The position numbers and the translations under genes are program-made. Below the pieces are notes generated by a model. The model was not told where the DNA came from, ran no database searches, and saw nothing but the letters and a program-made list of their open reading frames with translations. Shown here piece after piece: positions 1-9,445 of a DNA stretch of 64,000 bases; the stretch's first letter is position 1; each line of letters opens with the position of its first letter. The stretch comes from Enterococcus crotali (GTDB taxonomy: Bacteria; Bacillota; Bacilli; Lactobacillales; Enterococcaceae): the NCBI RefSeq assembly GCF_000633635.1, contig NZ_AYPQ01000001.1:248424-312423 (forward strand), in the 5' to 3' direction.

Positions 1-127
1 TGAGGTTGAAGCGACTGAGATGATCGTTATGGGATTTGTGGAGCCGTTTACGAAGGAATTACCGATGGAGTATGCGGTTGAACTTAATAGATTGATTTCC
101 TATGAGATGGAAGGGTCAGTTGGATAA
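1..127 (+). CDS. sufB: SufB, 3' end (Fe-S cluster assembly scaffold)
   Basis: This is the last ~41 codons of a gene that begins outside the window, read in frame from base 2 to TAA at 125-127. The visible tail contains [21 protein letters not shown] and ends [10 protein letters not shown]. That matches the highly conserved C-terminus of SufB, the scaffold component of the SUF [Fe-S] cluster assembly machine in Firmicutes. In these bacteria sufB is normally the last gene of sufCDSUB, and a strong hairpin terminator directly after the stop fits that. The identification rests on recognised C-terminal sequence only; the body of the protein cannot be judged. Confidence 0.85.
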   Translation, partial: EVEATEMIVMGFVEPFTKELPMEYAVELNRLISYEMEGSVG

Positions 128-139
128 TACTTTATATAG

Positions 140-178
140 GCTAGAAACACTAGTATAACAGTGTTTCTAGCTTTTTCT
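140..178 (+). terminator. Rho-independent terminator of the suf operon
   Basis: A perfect 12-bp stem (GCTAGAAACACT pairing with AGTGTTTCTAGC) with an 8-nt loop is followed by a T-rich run. It lies 13 nt after the sufB stop, so it should end suf transcription. Confidence 0.85.
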
Positions 179-203
179 ATTTGCTGAAAATCATTTTGAT
201 GTA

Positions 204-422
204 ATGGACGAAGAGAATAAGCTGATCCAAGTCAAAATGAAGCAACAGAAAACGAAAAATAGAAGTGCATTTTTAATAGAAAGAAGCATTGACGGTTATG
301 TTGTTGTAATTGATGATTGCCATGTGAAAAAACGCATCTTTTTGATTAATAAAATCAATCGTGTTGGAAAAAATAGCTCTAATCAAATCTTTCATAATGA
401 AATTACTTTGCTTAAAAAATAA
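204..422 (+). CDS. Small hypothetical protein, possibly a remnant
   Basis: A 72-residue lysine-rich open frame. I do not recognise it. The frame stays open upstream of the ATG (reading FAENHFDV before the Met), and no convincing Shine-Dalgarno sequence precedes it. It may therefore be the 3' end of a decayed gene rather than a complete one. The segment GYVVVIDDCHVKKRIFLI has alternating hydrophobic beta-strand character. It lies between the suf terminator and the defence island, a place where decayed fragments are common. It could also be non-coding. Confidence 0.3.
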   Translation: MDEENKLIQVKMKQQKTKNRSAFLIERSIDGYVVVIDDCHVKKRIFLINKINRVGKNSSNQIFHNEITLLKK

Positions 423-599
423 GTTGCAGATTTTTTAGCAATACAAAAATCTATTATAGAGAAATAGAGGAAATGTTGCATCATATAACATTATAAAAGA
501 AGCCAACAGTCATAATGTTTTCCTAAAATCACTGTTGACTTCTCTTATTTGGCATGTGCTTTTGTTAGTATACGGGAACTCACAAAATAGCAATTAAAA

Positions 600-911
600 T
601 CATTTCGAGCATTTGACCTTTTCTTTTTTCATTAATTGGCCCAGTTGTGTTTCTAATCGGTCAATACAGGTTGAGAAATCATCCATAAATGAACCAAAAA
701 TTTGAGATATGGAGTAGTAATCTCTGGCAATTTTTTTCTTGTCTAGTGGTAGTTTTCGGTTTGCAAAGTGTTTATCGACTATTTCTAATATTTCTGTCCA
801 TGATTCAAGCTGTTCGAGGGTGTCTTTCATCGCATACATGTCTTGGTAGGACACTTGTTTGATGGGTTGCTTGTTATTGGTTGTTAAAACAGTTGCTTTA
901 TTCTCTATCAT
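600..911 (-). CDS. Conserved unknown protein, paralogue of the gene at 12400-12666
   Basis: A 103-residue, charged, predicted all-helical cytoplasmic protein with a good AAAGGA ribosome binding site. I do not recognise a named family. By eye it aligns along most of its length with the minus-strand gene at 12400-12666: both have V.YQD, then L..L.SW, then a D..F, then KK and YYS..Q, then DF. It is divergently transcribed from the XRE regulator at 1013 and shares the intergenic region that carries two operator-like 17-mers, so the two genes may be co-regulated. Function unknown. The pair of paralogues brackets the restriction/defence island. Confidence 0.6.
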   Translation of the reverse strand: MIENKATVLTTNNKQPIKQVSYQDMYAMKDTLEQLESWTEILEIVDKHFANRKLPLDKKKIARDYYSISQIFGSFMDDFSTCIDRLETQLGQLMKKEKVKCSK

Positions 912-951
912 AATTTGTTAATCCTTTCTATAATTGTTTGTATATCAATAA

Positions 952-993
952 TATCTGTATTGCAGATAAATGTCAACATCTTTATTACAGATA
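952..993. promoter_or_regulatory. Duplicated operator in a divergent promoter region
   Basis: Two 17-mers, TATCTGTATTGCAGATA at 952-968 and CATCTTTATTACAGATA at 977-993, agree at 14 of 17 positions. Each is (or nearly is) an inverted repeat of the form TATCTG-N5-CAGATA. They are 25 bp apart, start to start, and lie between a leftward unknown gene and the rightward XRE gene. This is the arrangement expected for autoregulation by a small Cro/CI-type repressor. Binding by the adjacent XRE protein is inferred. Confidence 0.6.
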
Positions 994-1012
994 TTTATAA
1001 TGGAGTTGGGTG

Positions 1013-1237
1013 ATGAAGATGAAATATGTAAATATTAGATCGATAAGAGAAGATAATGATATAACACAACAAGAAATGGCAAAATTGTTGAATGTGTCAC
1101 AAAATACTTATTCTCAATATGAAACTGGAAAAATAGAATGGACGGCCAGTACTCTAATTAAAATAGCCGATTATTTTGATGTGAGTATTGATTATCTGCT
1201 TGATAGAACGAAGAATAAAAGCGTGTATAAAAAATAA
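1013..1237 (+). CDS. XRE-family (Cro/CI-type) HTH transcriptional regulator
   Basis: A ~74-residue protein that is almost only a helix-turn-helix domain: ITQQEMAKLLNVSQNTYSQYE is the classic XRE HTH, followed by TLIKIADYFDVSIDYLL. It is of the usual size for single-domain XRE repressors. The frame could begin at GTG 1010, but ATG 1013 sits 7 nt after GGAG and is preferred. The upstream region has two near-identical palindromic 17-mers, so it probably represses itself and the divergent gene. It precedes the DUF262 and type I RM genes and may time or dampen expression of that island (inference). Confidence 0.8.
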   Translation: MKMKYVNIRSIREDNDITQQEMAKLLNVSQNTYSQYETGKIEWTASTLIKIADYFDVSIDYLLDRTKNKSVYKK

Positions 1238-1434
1238 ATTTTCTCCTGTAAGCAAAACAGCGGCTCTGGGTGATTATCTCACGTTTTATTAAACAGGGGA
1301 AATGGACAAAAATCGTAACACTAGTTTGATAAAATCTATGCACGAAATAAAATGAGCAACGACTTGTTGTGTATGATATACTGGTCATTGAGAAGAGAAC
1401 AGGATTAAATTTACTATATTGGAGAGAACTGTAT

Positions 1435-3285
1435 ATGGCGACAACTATTGAAGTAAACAAACAAAGTGTAAAGCAGTTGCTTGAATCTGGAAAAAAACAA
1501 AGATTTGTTATACCAGAATATCAAAGATCCTACGCTTGGACAGATGAACAAATTCAAGTCTTATTTGACGATTTGGTAGAATACACAGAAGAGAATTTGG
1601 ACTATGCGAAAGATGGTACTGGTCACACTAAAAATAAGCACGAAAGTACGTATTTTTTAGGGACTATCGTATCTTATGAAAATGATAGAAATGAACAAGA
1701 AATCATTGACGGCCAACAACGAATCACGTCGCTGTTTCTTTTGTTGCGTGCGCTTTATACTAAATTGAAAAGTATGGCTGAAACACCAGAAGTTAAAAAT
1801 TTTAAGACACAGATTGAAGCTTGTCTTTGGGAACAGGATGAACTGACTGCTGAAGTAGATTATGAAAAAACATTGATTGTTTCAAAAGTAATGGGGGACG
1901 CAGGCAATGAAGTTTTTTCTTCTATCTTAATCACAGGAAAAACAGAAAAGCAGGCAAAAGACAACTATTCGTTAAACTATGAGCTGTTTGTAGAACTGAT
2001 TGAAAAGTATGCTACAGCGCAGCCAGAACTGCTATTTCGATTTATGCATAACACGTTAAATAAAGCCATTTTACTACCCATTACGGCAGATTCCCAAGAC
2101 ACTGCCTTAACCATCTTTTCAACTTTAAATGATCGTGGGCTGGCCCTTTCGGATGCGGATATTTTTAAAGCAAAAATCTATAACCATTTAGATCAAAACG
2201 GTAAAGAAGAATTTATTGAATTTTGGCAACAGTTGGATGAAGAAGCCAGCAATGCAAACGAGAGCATTCAAAAATTATTCTATTATTATATGTTTTATCT
2301 AAGAGCACTTGATAATGATCGGAATACAACAACGCCGGGGATTCGAAAATACTATTCAAAAAATAATTTCGAACGTTTATATAAAAAAGATGTAATGAAG
2401 AATCTAAACACGATTTTAAATTTATGGCTCGTCATCAATAATCGAATTGAGCTTGAAGAGGAAAGCTGGTCTAAGAATATCGAGATTAACCAGGTACTGG
2501 ATGGATTGACCTCATATCCAAATGAATTTTGGAAATATCCTGTCGTGATTTATTATTTGCGCTATCATGACAAGGAAAATTTTGAATTCGCGTTTTTACA
2601 ATTTTTGAAACGTTTATTTGCTGTTCTTTCGGCACGCTATATTATTACGCCAACAATTAATGCAGTGAAACGAAGTATTCTAAATTTAAATGCTGAAATT
2701 ATCCAATCAGCAACTCCTAAATTTGACTTTAATGAAATCGATGAAAAGGAATTGAAGGATAAAATCAAAACGGCTCATCGCAATACCGTTCGAATGATGT
2801 TAAAAATCCTTGCCTATCAACACCAAAATACGTTGCTTCCGGAAAAATGGGAAATCGAGCATATTTTACCTCAAAAATGGCAGTCAAGTTATTTTCCGCC
2901 AAATTCCGATACGGAAGTCAAAGAGCTTGTGGAACATTTGGGCAATAAAATTCCCTTTGAAAAAAAATTAAATGTGATTGCAAGTAATGGCTACTTTATG
3001 AAAAAGAAGGAAAGCTACCAGAAATCGGATGTTCAAATTGTCCTTGATCTTTCAAAAGATCATATAGACTGGGGCTTAGACGAAATTCGTGAACGAGACA
3101 TTCGAATTTCTGATGAGTTATTTGAGTTGCTAAATGATTGGGGCTTGAATCAAGTCGATGAGTGTGAAACGCAGGTTCAGCTAATGGAACTTCCAGTTGA
3201 GCGCTTAGCAGATTATCAGCAATTTATTCAACTGTTTAAGCGAGATGATAACAACGAAACACGTCAAATGTTTTTAGAAATTTAG
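1435..3285 (+). CDS. DUF262/DUF1524 GmrSD-like nuclease protein
   Basis: 616 residues from the ATG at 1435, chosen because GGAGAG precedes it; an upstream in-frame Met at 1369 lacks a site. The N-terminal DUF262 domain shows the PEYQRSYAW segment and the hallmark EIIDGQQRITSL (DGQQR, a ParB/Srx-fold NTP-binding motif). The C-terminus carries DUF1524 with IEHILPQKW, an HNH-like nuclease signature. Single-chain DUF262-DUF1524 proteins are related to GmrSD, a type IV enzyme that cleaves modified DNA, and are frequent in phage-defence islands. The gene has its own terminator and lies just before the type I RM operon, so it is probably a separate defence module. Target specificity cannot be inferred. 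Confidence 0.8.
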   Translation: MATTIEVNKQSVKQLLESGKKQRFVIPEYQRSYAWTDEQIQVLFDDLVEYTEENLDYAKDGTGHTKNKHESTYFLGTIVSYENDRNEQEIIDGQQRITSLFLLLRALYTKLKSMAETPEVKNFKTQIEACLWEQDELTAEVDYEKTLIVSKVMGDAGNEVFSSILITGKTEKQAKDNYSLNYELFVELIEKYATAQPELLFRFMHNTLNKAILLPITADSQDTALTIFSTLNDRGLALSDADIFKAKIYNHLDQNGKEEFIEFWQQLDEEASNANESIQKLFYYYMFYLRALDNDRNTTTPGIRKYYSKNNFERLYKKDVMKNLNTILNLWLVINNRIELEEESWSKNIEINQVLDGLTSYPNEFWKYPVVIYYLRYHDKENFEFAFLQFLKRLFAVLSARYIITPTINAVKRSILNLNAEIIQSATPKFDFNEIDEKELKDKIKTAHRNTVRMMLKILAYQHQNTLLPEKWEIEHILPQKWQSSYFPPNSDTEVKELVEHLGNKIPFEKKLNVIASNGYFMKKKESYQKSDVQIVLDLSKDHIDWGLDEIRERDIRISDELFELLNDWGLNQVDECETQVQLMELPVERLADYQQFIQLFKRDDNNETRQMFLEI

Positions 3286-3301
3286 TCTGACAGGATTGTC
3301 T

Positions 3302-3353
3302 GAAAAAATCAATTTATTTTCTAGTGAGGACTATTTAATAAATTGATTTTTTC
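3302..3353 (+). terminator. Rho-independent terminator after the DUF262 gene
   Basis: A perfect 17-bp inverted repeat (GAAAAAATCAATTTATT and its complement) with an 18-nt loop. The right arm ends in a T6 tract. It separates the DUF262 gene from the RM operon. A TACAAT -10-like element follows near 3407, consistent with a separate hsd promoter. Confidence 0.8.
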
Positions 3354-3449
3354 GCAGTTAGAAGAAACAGCCATGGCAATCTGTCTCACTTTTTTAATAG
3401 AAAAATGGTACAATAAATAAGGTGAAAAGAAAAGTAGGAGCGTGTAATC

Positions 3450-5044
3450 ATGGGAGTAGAATTAAACCAGCGTTTATTTAGTGCAGCGGACAGCCTTCGC
3501 AGTAAAATGGATGCCTCAGAATATAAAAATTATTTGTTAGGCCTAATCTTTTACAAATATCTATCAGATAACTTACTAGATAAGCTTGTCGATTTGTCTG
3601 GTGAATCAAGGACAGAATACGATACAATCGAAAAACAAACTGCTCTTTATCGTGAACTGTTATCTGATGAAGAGACAAAAGACGATTTAATTGCAACGTT
3701 AGTGGACACTTTAGGCTATGATATAGAGCCGGACTATTTATTCAACATTTTAGCTAAGCAAGCCAAACAGAACACTTTCCAATTAAAGGATTTGAGACAT
3801 GGTTTTCTTCAGCTATCAACGAAATACGACCAATTTAATGGTTTATTTGATGATGTAGATTTAGAATCAAAAAAATTAGGTTCGGATGATCAGCAGCGAA
3901 ATATTACGATCACTGAAGTCTTAAAAAAGTTAAATGATATCGATGTTCTTGGACATGAAGGAGATGTCATTGGAGATGCCTATGAATACCTAATCGGTGA
4001 ATTTGCCTCAGAAGCAGGCAAAAAAGCAGGGGAATTCTATACTCCGCATATGGTTTCTGATATGATGGCGCAAATTGTGGCGCTAGGACAGGAAGCTAAA
4101 AATTTATTTAGCGTATTTGACCCAACCATGGGCTCAGGCTCTTTAATGTTAAATGTGCGCCACTATTTAAACAATCCAGAAACAGTTAAATATCATGGAC
4201 AAGAGTTGAATACTACCACCTATAATTTAGCAAAAATGAATTTAATTTTACATGGGGTAGATAAAGAAGATATGCGTTTGCGTAATGGCGATACGCTAAA
4301 TAAAGATTGGCCCTCAGATGAGCCTATACCTTTGATTCTGTGGTGATGAATCCGCCTTATTCAGCAAAATGGTCAGCGGATGATACCTTTTTAGACGATT
4401 CTCGTTTTAACCGTTATGGCAAATTAGCACCAAAATCAAAAGCCGATTTCGCTTTTCTGCTACATGGCTATTATCATTTGAAAGACACGGGGACGATGGC
4501 GATTGTCTTGCCCCATGGTGTCCTATTCCGTGGTGCAGCGGAAGGCGTTATTCGTAAAAAGTTGCTAGAAGATGGCAGTATTTATGCAGTCATTGGCATG
4601 CCGGCGAATCTTTTCTTTGGCACATCGATTCCAACAACCGTGATTGTTTTGAAAAAAAATCGCAAAACCAGAGATGTGCTGTTTATTGATGCCAGCAACG
4701 ATTTCGTAAAAGGAAAAAATCAAAACAAACTCTCAAAAGAAAATATAGATTGCATTATTGCTGCGTATAAAGAGCGGAAAACAATCGAAAAATATGCCTA
4801 TTTAGCAAGTTTTGAAGATATTGAAAATAACGAGTATAACTTAAATATTCCAAGATATGTGGATACGTTTGAAGAGGAAGAACTTGTTGACATGGTAAAC
4901 GTAGGTCAGGAAATCAAAAAAATTCGCGAAGAAAAAAAACAGTTAGAAACAAGCTTATTTGAAGCGATTTCCTCTTTACAAGTGAAACCAGAAGACCAAG
5001 AATGGCTCAAAGCTGCGTTAGAGGTGTTTAAACATGATGAATAA
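3450..5044 (+). pseudogene. hsdM: HsdM, type I RM methyltransferase subunit, frameshifted
   Basis: N6-adenine methyltransferase subunit of a type I RM enzyme. The first frame (3450-4346) has the HsdM N-terminal helical domain, then GEFYTPHMVSDMM and the SAM-binding FDPTMGSGSL. The second frame (to 5044) resumes at YTFDSVVMNPPYSAKWSA, containing the catalytic NPPY motif at 4349-4360, and continues to a normal C-terminus. The switch lies between 4320 and about 4330: restoring one base after GATGAGCC joins both frames into one ~531-residue protein of usual length. As sequenced, no single chain has both the SAM-binding and catalytic motifs, so the methylase should be inactive unless this is a sequencing error. 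It overlaps hsdS by a few bases. Confidence 0.9.
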
Positions 5045-6254
5045 AAAACAGCCAGAAATTCGTTTTCCGGGATTTGATGGGGATTGGAAGCAGTATGAAT
5101 TGGGAGAAATGCTAGAAGAACGTAATGAACAAATTATAGAAAGTGATGAATATCCATTAATGTCATTTGTTCAAGGTGTGGGTGTTACTCCAAAAGGTGA
5201 AAGATATGATCGCAGCTTTTTAGTGAAAGATGATAAAAAGAAATATAAAAAAACAGAATTGGGTGATTTTATTTATAGTTCTAATAATCTTGAAACTGGT
5301 TCAATAGGATTTAACAAGACTGGAAAAGCTGTTATTTCTCCTGTATATAGTATTTTTTCTTCTAAAACTAAACTTGAAAGCCAATTCATTGGAATAATGT
5401 CAACCCGTAAAGACTTTATAAACAAAATGATCCATTACAGGCAAGGCGTCGTTTATGGGCAGTGGAGAATTCATGAAAAAGATTTTTTAAATATTAAAGT
5501 AAATATTCCAGTGGAAAAAGAACAAAAAGAAATCATAGAGTTCTTCAAACAGCTTGATGATACTATTGATCTTCATCAGCAAAAACTTATTAATCTCAAA
5601 CAAACAAAACAAGTTTTTTTACAAAAAATGTTTCCAGAAGAGGGTAAAAAAGTACCAGAGATTCGCTTTCCAGGATTTACTGATACTTGGGAACTGCGTA
5701 AGTTGGAGGATATTTCCGATAAAATTATTGAGAAGAATAAAGAGAATAATTTTACTGAGACATTAACTAATTCTGCTGAATATGGAATTATCAATCAACG
5801 TGAATTTTTTGATAAAGATATTTCTAATGAAAAAAATTTAAATGGATATTATATTGTTAGGCAAGATGATTTTGTTTATAATCCACGCATTTCAAATTAT
5901 GCACCAGTGGGGCCGATTAAGCGCAACAAATTAGGAAGAACCGGTGTGATGTCACCCTTATATTATGTTTTTCGAACATATGATGTAGATAAAAATTTTT
6001 TAGAATATTACTTTGATACAACAATCTGGCATAAATTCATGAAACTGAATGGTGACTCAGGTGCAAGAGCAGATCGATTTGCGATAAAAGATTCAACTTT
6101 TAAAGAATTGCCAATTCCATATCCTAGTTTAACTGAACAAAAACGTATTGGTGTATTTTTAGATAAATTGACAAGCACTATCGCTCTTCATCAACGTGAA
6201 TTAGACTTACTACAAGAAACTAAAAAAGCCTTTCTTCAAAAAATGTTTATCTAG
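5034..6254 (+). CDS. hsdS: HsdS, type I RM specificity subunit
   Basis: 406 residues with the standard two-half layout. Each target-recognition domain begins with the same motif (PEIRFPGFDGDW near the N-terminus and PEIRFPGFTDTW at about residue 208). Each ends in a conserved helix (LHQQKLINLKQTKQVFLQKMF in the middle, LHQRELDLLQETKKAFLQKMF at the C-terminus). These repeated helices form the spacer that holds the two half-sites apart and contacts two HsdM subunits. The two recognition domains are unlike each other, so an asymmetric bipartite DNA target is expected; its sequence cannot be predicted. It overlaps hsdM at the start and is followed closely by hsdR. No second or inverted hsdS copy for shuffling is seen in the window. 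Confidence 0.93.
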   Translation: MMNKKQPEIRFPGFDGDWKQYELGEMLEERNEQIIESDEYPLMSFVQGVGVTPKGERYDRSFLVKDDKKKYKKTELGDFIYSSNNLETGSIGFNKTGKAVISPVYSIFSSKTKLESQFIGIMSTRKDFINKMIHYRQGVVYGQWRIHEKDFLNIKVNIPVEKEQKEIIEFFKQLDDTIDLHQQKLINLKQTKQVFLQKMFPEEGKKVPEIRFPGFTDTWELRKLEDISDKIIEKNKENNFTETLTNSAEYGIINQREFFDKDISNEKNLNGYYIVRQDDFVYNPRISNYAPVGPIKRNKLGRTGVMSPLYYVFRTYDVDKNFLEYYFDTTIWHKFMKLNGDSGARADRFAIKDSTFKELPIPYPSLTEQKRIGVFLDKLTSTIALHQRELDLLQETKKAFLQKMFI

Positions 6255-6265
6255 GAGGTGACAAG

Positions 6266-9200
6266 TTGGCTAACATCAATCATCGTGAAGAAGCTGAAAT
6301 CGAAAGCCATTTGATTAAAGTCTTAGGTGAGGGACATAATCAATGGACTTACCGCCCAGAATTCAAATCAGAAGCGGATCTTTGGCAGAATCTTCGAGAT
6401 AAAATCACACAGAATAATCTTGCTGAAATCGGGGAACATCCGTTAACCGATAAGGAATTCGACGCAATCAAAACAGCATTATTACTAAAAACAAAAACGC
6501 CGTTTGAGGCTGCTAAATGGTTGAAAGGTGAGAACGGCATTGCACGACTCACCATTGATCGTGAAGAGATTTCCCTAGGCTCTATGTCTCTCATCCTCTA
6601 CTCGAATCAAGATGTTGGAGGCGGTATTTCAACCTATGAAGTGGTGCATCAAATTGCCAAGCAGCGTAGTAGTGCAGAAGAAAGAGACCGTCGTTTCGAT
6701 GTCACCTTGTTAATTAGCGGCTTGCCAATTGTTCAAATTGAATTAAAACAGGTTACGGCGAAAGATGGCGTTTATCAAGCGTTTCATCAAATTAAAAAAT
6801 ACGCAGAAGAAGGCGTGTTTCGCCAGAACATTTTTTCAACGGTTCAATTATTTATTGTCTCCAATGAACAGACCACTCGGTATTTTGCCAATGCACTGCC
6901 GAAAGAGCTGCACCGTAAATTTCTATTTAGTTGGCGTACGAAGGACAATAAAAAAGTGGAGAATCTCTATGAGTTTTGTAAACAAGTCTTAAATATTCCA
7001 GATGCCCATCGATTGATTGCCAATTATACCATTGTTAGTGAAGATCAAGATGATAAAACCTTGATGGTGTTACATCCGTACCAAATTCATGCAATCGAAT
7101 CACTCTTTGTAGCAGCCAACAAGCATCAATCTGGGTATGTTTGGCATGCGACAGGTTCAGGGAAAACCTTAACAAGCTTTGTTTCTACTAAATTACTAGC
7201 TCGAAAATCAGGCATTGATCGTACGATTATGCTCGTCGACAGAAAGGATTTGGATAGTCAAACAACAAGTGAATTTACGAAGTTTGCGTCTGAATTTAAC
7301 ACAGGGATATCTTCTGGAGAGGCAAAAGCCAACAGTTTGATCGTTGGAACAGATAATCATAAAGATTTAAGTAATACCTTGCTTGCAGATGCAAACTCGA
7401 ATGTCATTATTGTTACAACGCGTCAAAAATTGGATGCTGCTTTGAAGTATGCGAAGAAGCAGGAAGCCAAAAAAGGAACAAACCGTTTTGAAAAACTCAT
7501 GGGCCAACACATTGTTTTTATTGTAGATGAATGTCACCGAGCATTAAGTGCGGAAAATATGGAAAAAATTAAAGAATTTTTCCCTAATTCTACTTGGTTT
7601 GGCTTTACTGGAACGCCTATTTTTGAAGTGAATAAAAAGCAAGTAAAAGGGCAACTGGCACGAACAACTTACGATCAATACGGAGAAAACCTCCACACTT
7701 ATACAATTAAAAATGCACTAGAAGACGGGGCGGTATTAGGCTTTCAAGTGGAGCATGAGAATACGATTGAACCAGTGTCGCTAGACAATCAAATTTATCG
7801 ACAATTACAAGTCGTGGAAAAATATGCAGACTATAGTTCTGAACAAATCAATCAACTAATCGATCAAATGGATGGACGGACAAAAGAACGGTATATTGAA
7901 AATACGACCTATGAAGACGCCGCCCATATTGATAAAGTGATCCGGAAAATATTTCGCCCGGATAATGCCTATACAAAGTTTGATTTTATGGGTGGACGTC
8001 CAACTAAGTCCGCTATTTTAACTACAAGCTCAATTGAAATGGCCAAACGTTATTACAAAGCTATAAAAAAATTGACCAAAGACACAAATTGGCTGAAAAC
8101 AGAATTTCCAAATCACCCAATCCGTGAAGGTCGAACCATGGAAGATCCTGATTTCCCTCGAATTGCGATTACGTATTCATTAGATGAAAACGATGATAAC
8201 GCAAAGCAAAAACAAGATGAGATGCAAGAGATTATTCAAGAGTACAATCGTTATTACCGCACGGCATGGTCAATTACGGATATTGAACGCTATAATGGCG
8301 ATATTAACAATCGATTAGCTCGTAAAAAAGCAGAATTCAAACAATTTGGCCATCAGATTGATCTGGTGATTGTGGTTGACCGCTTATTGACTGGGTTTGA
8401 TGCACCGACAATTCAAACGTTATTCGTTGATCGTCATTTAGAATATGCTGGATTAATTCAAGCTTTTTCTCGGACAAATCGCACCTATCCAGAGAAGTCC
8501 AAAGGGTTGATAGTGACATTCCGTAAACCTTATACAATGGAACAAAATGTCAAAGCTGCGACGAAACTTTACTCTGAAGCAAAAGAAGAATCAGGCTTGA
8601 TTTATCCAACCTATAAAGAGTCAAAAAAACGGTTCAAAAAAGCCTATCAACTCATGGAAGAATTTACCCGTTTGCATGGTGAGATAGATGAACATGACAC
8701 AATCGAAACACGAATAGAGTATGTTCAAGCGTTTCAAGCGTTAAATCATGCGTATGATGCATTGGTTACTTATGATGAGTATAACAATGACATGGAAAAA
8801 TCATCAGTATTGCCAAATCAAGTAAGTCTTCTTGAAGAGCAAATTGGGCTTTACCAAACAATAAAGGGCTCTTTGATGGAAACCGAACCTGTTGGAAACG
8901 GAACAGATGATAAAGCTGATTTTTCAGGGATTGCATTTTATAATGACAATGCGACTAAGTTGTATGATATTGACTCTACGTATATCGATCAGCTGTTGGG
9001 AACATATGCAGCGAATAATCCAGATGTACGAGAAGAAATTGAAAAGGCCTTACAAAAGTTAAATAAAACAGAGCTCGTAAAAGAAGTCTATCGTGGGATT
9101 TTGAATGGGATTGATACTGGAGAAGTGAATCAAGAGGAAGACATTTTTACCATTAAACGCGCGTTCTTTACGAAAGTTAGAGATCAAGCTATTGCCAACT

Positions 9201-9433
9201 TCTCGAAAGAATGGTTTGTTTCAGAAGCTGAACTCCATTCATCAGCGATTCAATATGTTTTTGGAGAAGAACTAATCCCTAATATGCGTGGAATTATTGA
9301 AAGTAAAGAATATGATGCATACAAAGTGGTCCATCCAGAAGTCAAACCCTTTCAATACCCGCAAGCCATGAAACGTGCATGGCGAGTTATGTTAGATGAA
9401 CAAATTGTACCGTTGGATGATGAGTTGAGGTAG
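6266..9433 (+). CDS. hsdR: HsdR, type I RM restriction/translocase subunit
   Basis: 1055 residues, full length for EcoR124-like HsdR, starting at TTG 6266 behind GGAGGTG. An N-terminal PD-(D/E)xK nuclease is visible around DVTLLISGLPIVQIELK. The superfamily 2 motor shows Walker A ATGSGKT (residues 295-301), DECH (421-424) and GFTGTP. QAFSRTNRTY marks the second RecA fold. Residues ~935-1052 form the EcoR124-type C-terminal domain used in docking onto the methyltransferase. Key residues appear intact, so HsdR looks functional although hsdM upstream is frameshifted. Its stop is followed immediately by the AbiH gene, whose tail resembles this same C-terminal domain. Confidence 0.95.
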   Translation: MANINHREEAEIESHLIKVLGEGHNQWTYRPEFKSEADLWQNLRDKITQNNLAEIGEHPLTDKEFDAIKTALLLKTKTPFEAAKWLKGENGIARLTIDREEISLGSMSLILYSNQDVGGGISTYEVVHQIAKQRSSAEERDRRFDVTLLISGLPIVQIELKQVTAKDGVYQAFHQIKKYAEEGVFRQNIFSTVQLFIVSNEQTTRYFANALPKELHRKFLFSWRTKDNKKVENLYEFCKQVLNIPDAHRLIANYTIVSEDQDDKTLMVLHPYQIHAIESLFVAANKHQSGYVWHATGSGKTLTSFVSTKLLARKSGIDRTIMLVDRKDLDSQTTSEFTKFASEFNTGISSGEAKANSLIVGTDNHKDLSNTLLADANSNVIIVTTRQKLDAALKYAKKQEAKKGTNRFEKLMGQHIVFIVDECHRALSAENMEKIKEFFPNSTWFGFTGTPIFEVNKKQVKGQLARTTYDQYGENLHTYTIKNALEDGAVLGFQVEHENTIEPVSLDNQIYRQLQVVEKYADYSSEQINQLIDQMDGRTKERYIENTTYEDAAHIDKVIRKIFRPDNAYTKFDFMGGRPTKSAILTTSSIEMAKRYYKAIKKLTKDTNWLKTEFPNHPIREGRTMEDPDFPRIAITYSLDENDDNAKQKQDEMQEIIQEYNRYYRTAWSITDIERYNGDINNRLARKKAEFKQFGHQIDLVIVVDRLLTGFDAPTIQTLFVDRHLEYAGLIQAFSRTNRTYPEKSKGLIVTFRKPYTMEQNVKAATKLYSEAKEESGLIYPTYKESKKRFKKAYQLMEEFTRLHGEIDEHDTIETRIEYVQAFQALNHAYDALVTYDEYNNDMEKSSVLPNQVSLLEEQIGLYQTIKGSLMETEPVGNGTDDKADFSGIAFYNDNATKLYDIDSTYIDQLLGTYAANNPDVREEIEKALQKLNKTELVKEVYRGILNGIDTGEVNQEEDIFTIKRAFFTKVRDQAIANFSKEWFVSEAELHSSAIQYVFGEELIPNMRGIIESKEYDAYKVVHPEVKPFQYPQAMKRAWRVMLDEQIVPLDDELR

Positions 9434-9445
9434 GTGGAAAATAAG

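Noticed and set aside
1158-1460. 100-codon minus-strand open frame
   Set aside because: It overlaps the XRE gene end and the DUF262 start, has no ribosome binding site, and its composition (many Ser/Phe/Tyr) is that of antisense AT-rich DNA.
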